From Bacillota bacterium (GTDB lineage Bacteria; Bacillota; Clostridia; Lachnospirales; Lachnospiraceae), in contig JAEWSD010000144.1 in the NCBI GenBank assembly GCA_023398615.1, positions 1-12,908 on the forward strand: 12,908 nt of DNA, written 5' to 3'. Below are positions 7,546 to 12,908 of the stretch, piece by piece (the stretch's first letter is position 1; each line of letters begins with the position of its first letter). Both the position numbers and the translations under genes were made by a program. The notes below the pieces were generated by a model. The model saw only the letters and a program-made list of their open reading frames with translations. It had not been told where the DNA came from and searched no databases.

Positions 7546-8655
7546 ATGAGAGCAAGAAAAGGGACAGTTTTAAGTGTGTTAGTATTGTCATTAATCATTA
7601 CATTAGCCGGATGCTCCGGGGTAAAACAGGCAAGCGCAGATAAGGTGGATTTAAATAATACATCTTTGGAGACCATTATTGAAAAAGCGAAAGAAGAAGG
7701 AACTGTCGAATCGGTCGGAATGCCGGATACCTGGGCCAACTGGGGCGAGACCTGGAGTGAAATAACTTCCGAATATGGAATCAAGCATAACGATGTCGAT
7801 ATGTCTTCGGCGGAAGAACTTGCTATTTTTGAATCGGAAAAAGATAATGCAACGAAGGATATCGGTGATGTAGGACAGGCTTTTGGTCCGACCGCAGAAG
7901 AGCAAGGGCTGACGTTAGCGTATAAAACCTCCTATTGGGACAGTATTCCGGACTGGGCAAAGGATGATGACGGAGACTGGATCATCGGATATTACGGTAC
8001 GATTTCAATTATCACCAACAAGGAATTGGTTACAACTCCACCCACCTCCTTTGCGGATATATTAAACGGAGATTATGTTGTTGGTGTCGGCGATGTAACA
8101 AAGGCAAGCCAGGCGCAATGTGCGGTATTATCTGCCGCTATTGCAAACGGAGGGTCGGAAAGCAATATACAGCCGGGATTCGATTTCTTTAAGGAATTAG
8201 CGGAAGCGGGAAGACTGGACATGGGAGAGCTGTCCTTAACGAGACTTGAAAAGGGTGAAATTGCCGTCGCACTCCTTTGGGATTATAATGCGCTTGGATA
8301 TCGCGACCAATTTGTTGCCAATAATGCAAATGCTGACTTTGAGATATGCATTCCTTCCGACGGTGCAATCCAGAACGGTTACTGCTCCGTCATTAATGCC
8401 TATACAAAGCGCCCTTATGCTGCGGCACTTGCAAGAGAATACATATTCAGCGATGAAGGTCAGATCAACTTAGCGAAAGGTTATGCAAAGCCGATCAGAA
8501 GTGATGTCCGGCTCCCGGAGGATGTAAAAGCAAAATTGTTACCGGACGATCAATATGCCAAGGCCCGGATGATCAGTGATTATGACGGTTGGAATAAGAC
8601 GGTGGAAACAATCGGTACACTTTGGCAGGAGAATGTCATTGCTTACGTAAAATAA
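7546..8655 (+). CDS. ABC importer extracellular solute-binding lipoprotein
   Basis: A 369-residue periplasmic-binding-protein-type lipoprotein anchored outside the membrane, which delivers solute to the permeases encoded downstream. The N-terminus has a basic start, a hydrophobic core and a lipobox LAGC, with lipidated C23. The rest has the layout of the spermidine/putrescine, iron and 2-aminoethylphosphonate binding-protein superfamily: a short helix (LETIIEKAKEEG), a D-I-G-D-V-G segment near 105-110, and the hinge-like YYGTISIITNK (149-159). It is rich in tryptophan at likely cleft positions (W63, W66, W70, W131, W137, W145, W245), so aromatic contacts to a cationic ligand are possible but inferred. 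AAAGGAGAG precedes the ATG at good spacing. The other four genes of the importer operon follow; a 128-nt gap with a stem-loop separates it from the hydrolase. Confidence 0.9.
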   Translation: MRARKGTVLSVLVLSLIITLAGCSGVKQASADKVDLNNTSLETIIEKAKEEGTVESVGMPDTWANWGETWSEITSEYGIKHNDVDMSSAEELAIFESEKDNATKDIGDVGQAFGPTAEEQGLTLAYKTSYWDSIPDWAKDDDGDWIIGYYGTISIITNKELVTTPPTSFADILNGDYVVGVGDVTKASQAQCAVLSAAIANGGSESNIQPGFDFFKELAEAGRLDMGELSLTRLEKGEIAVALLWDYNALGYRDQFVANNANADFEICIPSDGAIQNGYCSVINAYTKRPYAAALAREYIFSDEGQINLAKGYAKPIRSDVRLPEDVKAKLLPDDQYAKARMISDYDGWNKTVETIGTLWQENVIAYVK

Positions 8656-8676
8656 TTTACAATATCTTTAACCCTT

Positions 8677-8732
8677 AAGCTTGCATTGCGGCATGGCAGA
8701 GTTATATGACTGACTTGCAGCAAGGCAGGCTT
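8677..8732 (+). other. Stem-loop in the gap between binding protein and hydrolase genes
   Basis: AAGCTTGCATTGC (8677-8689) can pair with GCAAGGCAGGCTT (8720-8732): 11 Watson-Crick pairs, one G-U and one mismatch, with a 30-nt loop. No U tract follows, so it is not a standard terminator. Its place after a binding-protein gene resembles the hairpins that protect or trim the 3' end of the highly expressed first segment in importer operons. That role is inferred. Confidence 0.35.
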
Positions 8733-8783
8733 ATATATGCTTATAGAATGATTACACTATTTTTATATTGAAAGAAGGATTTT

Positions 8784-9617
8784 ATGGCTGATAAACTAAT
8801 TTTAGTACTGTTGGACGGCTGCTGTTATGATACTGCGACAGAAAATCTGGGATATCTCGAGCATCTTGTTTCCGTGGGAAAGGGAAGCAAGTTTCGTGTG
8901 ATGGGGGAGCTTCCGTCTATGTCCAGACCGATGTATGAAACTCTGATGACAGGACTTCCTGTACACTGGCACGGTATAACCAATAATCAAATGATCCGGG
9001 GATCAAATCAAATCAGCCTCTTTGATTTGTGTATCGATCATAATTTAACGACAGCGGCGGCGGCTTACTATTGGATCAGTGAATTATATGTACGTGCACC
9101 GTTCCGGCCGGTTGCGGACCGGATACAGTTTAAGACGGATTTTAAGATACAAAATGGAATTTATTATTTTGAAGACCACTATCCGGATTCCCATGTGTAC
9201 AGCGATGCGGAATATCTGCGTCAGCAGTATCAGCCTGACTTTCTGCTGGTTCATACGATGAATATCGATGATGCGGGACATAAATTCGGAAGTAATTCGA
9301 AAGAGTATCACAGCGCGGCAGCAATGGAAAATATTTATCTTTCAACCGTTCTTCCGACCTGGACGGAAGCGGGTTATCAGGTAATGGTTACTGCGGACCA
9401 CGGCATGAACGGATATCATCTGCATGGAGGAAATTCCGAACAGCAGAGAGCCGTACCGTTATATCTGTTTTCAGATAAGATCAGGAAAAAGGCTGATACG
9501 GATCACCATATTTCAGAACTGTATATTGCGCCGATAGTATGCCGGATGCTTGGAATAGAACCATCTTCAGGCATGAGAACTCTTTCGGAAATGGAGGAAG
9601 ATATTTTTGAAGCTTAA
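8784..9617 (+). CDS. Alkaline-phosphatase-superfamily phosphodiesterase/phosphohydrolase, cytoplasmic
   Basis: A 277-residue metal-dependent hydrolase of the nucleotide pyrophosphatase/phosphodiesterase branch. The two-metal site is readable: D11 (LLDG), probable nucleophile S47 (PSMSRPMYETLMTG, aligning with the P-T-x-T-F-P nucleophile motif), D162 and H166 (DDAGH), D205 and H206 (TADHGM), and H214 (LHGG). The nucleophile is serine rather than the commoner threonine. At 277 residues it is compact compared with most ectoenzymes of the family, and it has no signal peptide, so it should act in the cytoplasm. It lies between the binding protein and the permeases, and its end overlaps the first permease by 11 nt, so its substrate is probably what the transporter imports: a phosphate mono- or diester, or a phosphonate (phosphonoacetate hydrolase belongs to this superfamily). 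The exact substrate is not determinable. AAGAAGGA precedes the ATG. Confidence 0.88.
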   Translation: MADKLILVLLDGCCYDTATENLGYLEHLVSVGKGSKFRVMGELPSMSRPMYETLMTGLPVHWHGITNNQMIRGSNQISLFDLCIDHNLTTAAAAYYWISELYVRAPFRPVADRIQFKTDFKIQNGIYYFEDHYPDSHVYSDAEYLRQQYQPDFLLVHTMNIDDAGHKFGSNSKEYHSAAAMENIYLSTVLPTWTEAGYQVMVTADHGMNGYHLHGGNSEQQRAVPLYLFSDKIRKKADTDHHISELYIAPIVCRMLGIEPSSGMRTLSEMEEDIFEA

Positions 9618-10455
9618 ATCAAAACTTTATTTATTTGCAATTCTACCGTTTTTATTGCTTGTGCTATTTTACGAAATGGCTCCGATATTTATGATCGTAA
9701 TCCGAAGCTTTAAGCCTGAGGGACATCTCGGTTTTACGCTGGAGCATTATAAGGTGATTTTTACGAAGAGACTTTATTTGCAGGCTGTTAGTAACAGTAT
9801 CCGGATTGCCGTAATATCTTCCCTGATCGGTATTGTCATCGCATTCTTTGGCGCTAAGGCGGCAAACAATGTGAACTCCGGATGGAGAAGCTCATTTATC
9901 AATATTCTCAATATGACCTCTAATTTTGCAGGGATTCCGCTGGCATTTGCTTTTATTATCCTGCTTGGCAATGTCGGAATCCTGGTTTTATTCGGTAAAG
10001 CGATGGGGATACATGCTTTGGCGAACTTTGATATGTATTCCTTTCAGGGGTTATTGCTGACTTATATTTATTTTCAGATACCCCTTGCAACACTTTTATT
10101 GATTCCTGTTTTTAACGGGCTGCGTAAAGAATGGAAGGAAGCGGTTGTGCTGCTTGGGGGGAGTTCCTTTATCTATTGGGTGAAGGTTGCCATACCTGCT
10201 ATCATGCCAAGTTTTCTTGCTACTTTAAGCGTTCTGTTTTCGAATGCGATTGCGGCATATGCCACAGCTTATGCCTTGCTGGCAAATAATTATTCATTAT
10301 TGCCGATTCGGATATCGGAACAATTTGTGGGTGAATTGGTTCAAAGAAAGGAGTTCGGCTCCGCCCTTGCCGTGGTGCTAATGTCCACTATGGTGATCGC
10401 AACATTAATTAATAACTACTTTATCAAAAAATCCGGGGGAGGTGCATTACGGTGA
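9607..10455 (+). CDS. ABC importer permease subunit 1 (TTG start)
   Basis: A 282-residue integral membrane protein with about six hydrophobic helices (roughly 7-32, 59-84, 107-131, 146-169, 203-226 and 252-273). It has the binding-protein-dependent permease EAA loop at 178-201 (EAVVLLGGSSFIYWVKVAIP), which docks on the ATPase. It forms the membrane channel with the second permease. The start is TTG at 9607, 11 nt inside the hydrolase gene; GGAGGAAG at 9593-9600 is correctly placed for it, and MKLKSKLYLFAILPF is a typical permease N-terminus. The overlap suggests coupled translation with the hydrolase. It belongs with the PotB/PhnU-like permeases of the same importer superfamily as the binding protein. 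Confidence 0.93.
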   Translation: MKLKSKLYLFAILPFLLLVLFYEMAPIFMIVIRSFKPEGHLGFTLEHYKVIFTKRLYLQAVSNSIRIAVISSLIGIVIAFFGAKAANNVNSGWRSSFINILNMTSNFAGIPLAFAFIILLGNVGILVLFGKAMGIHALANFDMYSFQGLLLTYIYFQIPLATLLLIPVFNGLRKEWKEAVVLLGGSSFIYWVKVAIPAIMPSFLATLSVLFSNAIAAYATAYALLANNYSLLPIRISEQFVGELVQRKEFGSALAVVLMSTMVIATLINNYFIKKSGGGALR

Positions 10456-11261
10456 AAAAGCACGGATCGTCAAAGCTTATAATTATTGTGATCTGTCTGT
10501 ATCTGGCACTTCCGCTTTTGTTAACTTTTCTATATTCCGTGTTCACGGAATGGAACAAGCTGCTTCCCGGCGGATTGACCTTAAAATATTATAAAGCAAT
10601 ATTTTCAGACGGTAATTTCCTGTATTCGATTGTGAGAACATTAATCATATCAGCAATACCGTTTGTTATCTGCACAATAATTGTTCTGCTGGCACTTTAC
10701 GTTATCATAGTGTATCATCCCGGATGGGATAAATATGTTCAGATGTTATGTAATATTCCTTATGCGATTCAGGGCATTATCCTTGCAATTTCAGTTCTTT
10801 CCCTGTATGTAAGCGCACCGGAACCATTTTCAAACAGATTCGTAATGCTGGTGCTTACTTACTGTATTGTAATTCTGCCGTATATTTACCGGGGGCTTAA
10901 GAACAGCCTGGATACCGTAGGCGCCAATCGCCTGATTGAGGCGGCGCAGATGCTGGGGGCTAACAAATTCTATGCATTCTTTGCCGTTGTGGTTCCCAAT
11001 ATCATCTCAGGCATATCCATAGTAGCCATGCTGTCCATATCGATCGTGTTTGGAGATTTTGCAATTGTAAATATTATCGGAGGCAGTTATTATCAGACAG
11101 CACAAATGTATCTGTATAAAAAGCTTTTTGTATCCGGCCAGGCATCCAGCGCTATTATCGTGGTTATTTTTGGATTGACACTGATTGTATCAGGTATTAT
11201 TAACATGCTTATAAAAAAGAGTAAACAAAACAGAAAGGAAACCGGAAATGGCGTATATTAA
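10452..11261 (+). CDS. ABC importer permease subunit 2 (GTG start)
   Basis: A 269-residue membrane protein, partner of the upstream permease. Its first helix is IIIVICLYLALPLLLTFLY, with further helices near 62-88, 103-120, 129-145, 185-209 and 233-254. The EAA loop is at 163-183 (EAAQMLGANKFYAFFAVVVPN), with the conserved glycine. The start codon is GTG, overlapping the previous stop by 4 nt (GTGA), with GGGGGAGGTG at 10435-10444 as ribosome site. The heterodimer of permeases plus a single ATPase gene fits the PotABCD/PhnSTUV pattern, in which the ATPase works as a homodimer. The C-terminus ends in a short basic, polar tail (KKSKQNRKETGNGVY). Confidence 0.93.
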   Translation: MKKHGSSKLIIIVICLYLALPLLLTFLYSVFTEWNKLLPGGLTLKYYKAIFSDGNFLYSIVRTLIISAIPFVICTIIVLLALYVIIVYHPGWDKYVQMLCNIPYAIQGIILAISVLSLYVSAPEPFSNRFVMLVLTYCIVILPYIYRGLKNSLDTVGANRLIEAAQMLGANKFYAFFAVVVPNIISGISIVAMLSISIVFGDFAIVNIIGGSYYQTAQMYLYKKLFVSGQASSAIIVVIFGLTLIVSGIINMLIKKSKQNRKETGNGVY

Positions 11262-12258
11262 TTTTGAGCATATCAACAAATATTTTGGTGAAAATCATGT
11301 CTTGAAAGACATTACTTTTGAGATCGAGAAGGGACAGCTGGTTACCCTGCTTGGCCCTTCCGGATGCGGAAAGAGTACCCTTTTAAGATGCCTGGCAGGT
11401 TTGGATATGATTACAGACGGGAAGATCTATATGGACGGGGCAGAGATAACGGATACGGAGCCTCAGAAGCGTAATGTCGGCATGGTTTTTCAGCAGTACA
11501 GTTTGTTTCCGAACATGAATGTGTCGGAGAATATTGCTTTCGGATTGAAAAGGAAACGGATGGGCAGGACGGAAATTACGAAAAAGGTGACTGAGGTAAT
11601 CGAGATGGTTGAGCTTAACGGAAAGGAAAACGAATATCCCGTAAATCTTTCCGGAGGGCAGCAGCAGCGTGTTGCGCTTGCCAGAGCCATTGTGACAAGA
11701 CCAAAGGTCCTGCTTTTGGACGAGCCGTTAAGTGCTATTGATGCGAAACTGAGAAAATCGCTTCAGCAAAGCATCCGAAAAATACAAAAGGAACTAAATA
11801 TCACATCCATCTTTGTCACTCATGATCAGGACGAAGCTATGGTAATGTCGGATGAGATCCATTTGTTCCACGATGGTAAGCTGGAGCAATCAGGTGCGCC
11901 TAACAGCATCTATACGAATCCGAGAACAAAATTCGCGGCGGAATTCATCGGGCATTATAATGTGATTTCCGCACAGCAGTTCCGAATGATAACCGGATTT
12001 GAAAGATCCTCCGATCATATCGCAATAAGGCCGGAGGCAATGGAGCTTTCCCTGACACCCTTTGAGGCAAGGGAGAATTATCATCATTGTAAAGGGAAAA
12101 TTGTAAGCCATCTCTCCCACGGTAATGTGCTCCGTTATCTTCTTGATGTAAATGGAGTGGAACTAGAAGCGGATGTATTATTCCGCAGTCATTACCTGTA
12201 TGAGAACGGACAGGAAATATACATTGCGGTGGAAAACCGGAACTGCCTTGAACTATAA
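11248..12258 (+). CDS. ABC importer ATP-binding protein (PotA/PhnT-like)
   Basis: A 336-residue cytoplasmic ATPase that powers the importer. The nucleotide-binding domain has Walker A GPSGCGKST (36-44), a Q-loop at FQQYSLFP (81-88), signature LSGGQ (134-138), Walker B VLLLDE (154-159) with catalytic E159, a D-loop (SAID) and switch H192 (VTHDQDEA). A C-terminal TOBE-like regulatory domain (about 240-330), including IRPE near 260-263, is characteristic of spermidine, maltose, iron and phosphonate importer ATPases. The length fits the family. The ATG lies 14 nt inside the second permease, preceded by AAAGGAAA, so the last four genes of the operon form one overlapping chain. It is the last gene of the operon. 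Confidence 0.95.
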   Translation: MAYINFEHINKYFGENHVLKDITFEIEKGQLVTLLGPSGCGKSTLLRCLAGLDMITDGKIYMDGAEITDTEPQKRNVGMVFQQYSLFPNMNVSENIAFGLKRKRMGRTEITKKVTEVIEMVELNGKENEYPVNLSGGQQQRVALARAIVTRPKVLLLDEPLSAIDAKLRKSLQQSIRKIQKELNITSIFVTHDQDEAMVMSDEIHLFHDGKLEQSGAPNSIYTNPRTKFAAEFIGHYNVISAQQFRMITGFERSSDHIAIRPEAMELSLTPFEARENYHHCKGKIVSHLSHGNVLRYLLDVNGVELEADVLFRSHYLYENGQEIYIAVENRNCLEL

Positions 12259-12345
12259 TGGTTGCAATCCTCATGGCATCGTGTGTTGTCGTACAAAGGA
12301 TATGGTTACAAAAAATATAATGAACTACTATTTCTATACCAAGTA

Positions 12346-12384
12346 GCCGGTATTAACAAATCCGGCAAAGCAATGCTTGTTAAT
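12346..12384 (+). other. Possible H-type RNA pseudoknot downstream of the importer operon
   Basis: GCCGG (12346-12350) pairs with CCGGC (12362-12366), and ATTAACAA (12352-12359) pairs with TTGTTAAT (12377-12384), interleaved. As plus-strand RNA this gives a 5-bp stem, a 1-nt loop, an 8-bp stem, a 2-nt junction and a 10-nt A-rich loop, which is sterically reasonable for an H-type pseudoknot. The minus-strand version would need 1 nt to cross 8 bp and is unlikely. It may protect or end the operon transcript, or be chance. The rest of 12259-12400 shows no gene I can support. Confidence 0.35.
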
Positions 12385-12400
12385 CAGGTAAAACAGTAAC

Positions 12401-12427
12401 AAAAAAGGGTAGCCGATGGCTGCCCTT
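12401..12427 (-). terminator. Intrinsic terminator of the cold-shock gene
   Basis: On the minus strand a 10-bp stem, AAGGGCAGCC and GGCTACCCTT (one G-T pair) with a 3-nt loop (12405-12427), runs straight into a T tract (six A on the plus strand, 12401-12406). It lies about 100 nt after the cold-shock stop codon. The plus strand lacks a T tract on the other side, so it should act on minus-strand transcripts only. Confidence 0.8.
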
Positions 12428-12523
12428 AAAACGTTTAGATTATAAAGGATACAAATATTAATTGGAAAATTTCTTTTACAATAAATTTAATAATTCAAAA
12501 CAATCTATGTTTTACAATATGAT

Positions 12524-12736
12524 TTAAGCTACATAGACATTGGTTGCTTTGTGTTTCCTTTTGTCTTTGGGATCAGTCTCAATGTCAAAAGTCACTTTTT
12601 GGCCATCATCAAGGCTTTTAAATCCATTTGACATAATTGCTGAGAAATGTACAAAGATATCCTCTCCGCCATTATCGTTGGTGATAAATCCAAATCCTTT
12701 TTGTGCGTTAAACCATTTCACTGTACCACTATTCAT
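12524..12736 (-). CDS. cspA: Cold-shock domain RNA chaperone (CspA/CspB family)
   Basis: A 70-residue single-domain OB-fold protein that binds single-stranded RNA and DNA and keeps mRNA unfolded, especially in the cold. GTVKWFN opens the domain; RNP1 is KGFGFI (13-18) and RNP2 is DIFVHF (26-31). The C-terminal part, about 55-66, is unusually basic (DPKDKRKHKATN) compared with the usual GPQAxNV ending. The start at 12736 is chosen because GGAGGT lies about 7 nt upstream and MNSGTVKWFN is the standard family start. The open frame extends ten codons further to an ATG at 12766, but that has no ribosome site. It is monocistronic, with its own consensus promoter, a long leader and a terminator. It is unrelated to the germination Csp proteases despite the shared name. 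Confidence 0.96.
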   Translation of the reverse strand: MNSGTVKWFNAQKGFGFITNDNGGEDIFVHFSAIMSNGFKSLDDGQKVTFDIETDPKDKRKHKATNVYVA

Positions 12737-12848
12737 TCTTAGTACCTCCAATTTTATTTGTATCAAAATATAAAAAAACCAGCATTATCCGTAAGTTATT
12801 CAGAAATAACTCACAAACAAGCTAGCTCGAATTTACAAATTGATCGTA
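12737..12848 (-). promoter_or_regulatory. Long 5' leader of the cold-shock gene
   Basis: About 110 nt separate the predicted transcription start from the ATG. The leader holds a perfect hairpin (AGTTATT/AATAACT, 12794-12811, loop TCTG on the minus strand), an AGCTAGCT palindrome (12820-12827) and a T7 tract upstream of the ribosome site. Long leaders that refold with temperature are known for cold-shock genes in other bacteria, so a thermosensor role is plausible but inferred. The hairpin and T tract are too far apart for a standard attenuator. Confidence 0.45.
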
Positions 12849-12854
12849 AAGATG

Positions 12855-12883
12855 ATTATATCATTCTATGGTTTATTTGTCAA
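12855..12883 (-). promoter_or_regulatory. Consensus sigma-A promoter of the cold-shock gene
   Basis: On the minus strand TTGACA (12883-12878) and TATAAT (12860-12855) match consensus exactly with a 17-bp spacer, and TG at the extended -10 position (TGATATAAT) adds strength. Transcription should begin near 12848. This is the strongest promoter seen in the window and fits a highly expressed cold-shock protein. Confidence 0.9.
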
Positions 12884-12908
12884 GGGTTTTACAAAAATTA
12901 TTTTCATC

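Noticed and set aside
12316..12321. TATAAT as the -10 of a plus-strand promoter in the 3' region.
   Set aside because: No acceptable -35 lies 15-19 bp upstream, and the region is A+T-rich enough for the hexamer to occur by chance.
12401..12427. Use of the strong hairpin as a bidirectional terminator for the importer operon.
   Set aside because: On the plus strand the stem is followed by AAAACG rather than a U tract, so only minus-strand termination is supported.
12540..12773. Plus-strand open frame of 77 codons opposite the cold-shock gene.
   Set aside because: The minus-strand frame is an unmistakable cold-shock domain with promoter, ribosome site and terminator.
1..12908. tRNA or rRNA genes, CRISPR arrays, insertion sequences and phage attachment sites.
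   Set aside because: I saw no cloverleaf, regularly spaced repeat array, transposase or long terminal inverted repeats anywhere in the window.

Overview
The window looks like chromosomal DNA of an anaerobic, spore-former-related Firmicute, most likely class Clostridia and probably Lachnospiraceae-like. The basis is a homodimer-type bacterial glycyl-tRNA synthetase, an aldo/keto reductase with two clostridial-type [4Fe-4S] motifs, a tandem pair of Csp-like subtilases with a retained prodomain and a jellyroll insert, strong AGGAGG-type ribosome sites and A+T-rich spacers. This placement rests on gene content and family knowledge, not on a database search.

Layout. (1) 1-3776, plus strand: the last codons of an upstream frame, a glycyl-tRNA synthetase that departs from the family consensus at several active-site positions, then an aldo/keto reductase and a Gfo/Idh/MocA dehydrogenase 16 nt apart. 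The reductase has its own promoter with a 19-bp spacer and an overlapping dyad, the arrangement used by MerR-family activators. (2) 3892-7337, minus strand: two translationally coupled (TAATG) cytoplasm-type S8 peptidases, both with complete catalytic triads. (3) 7338-7545: an A+T-rich divergent intergenic region in which one 16-bp palindrome could supply a -35-like TTTACA to each strand. (4) 7546-12258, plus strand: an ABC import operon of lipoprotein binding protein, alkaline-phosphatase-superfamily hydrolase, two permeases and an ATPase. The last four genes overlap one another. (5) 12259-12908: a 3' region with a pseudoknot-like arrangement, then a minus-strand cold-shock protein gene with a consensus sigma-A promoter, a leader of about 110 nt and an intrinsic terminator.

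How the genes work together. The importer is the clearest functional unit. A solute captured by the lipoprotein would pass through the two permeases, powered by the ATPase, and the hydrolase, which has no signal peptide, would split it in the cytoplasm. A phosphonate or organophosphate ester is the most reasonable substrate class, but this is inferred from the hydrolase superfamily. The reductase/dehydrogenase pair looks like a small inducible redox module. The peptidase pair resembles the Csp germination proteases, but no sleC or other germination gene is present here. The best candidates for something undescribed are the divergent glycyl-tRNA synthetase, the importer with its embedded hydrolase, and the coupled double-active Csp-like pair.
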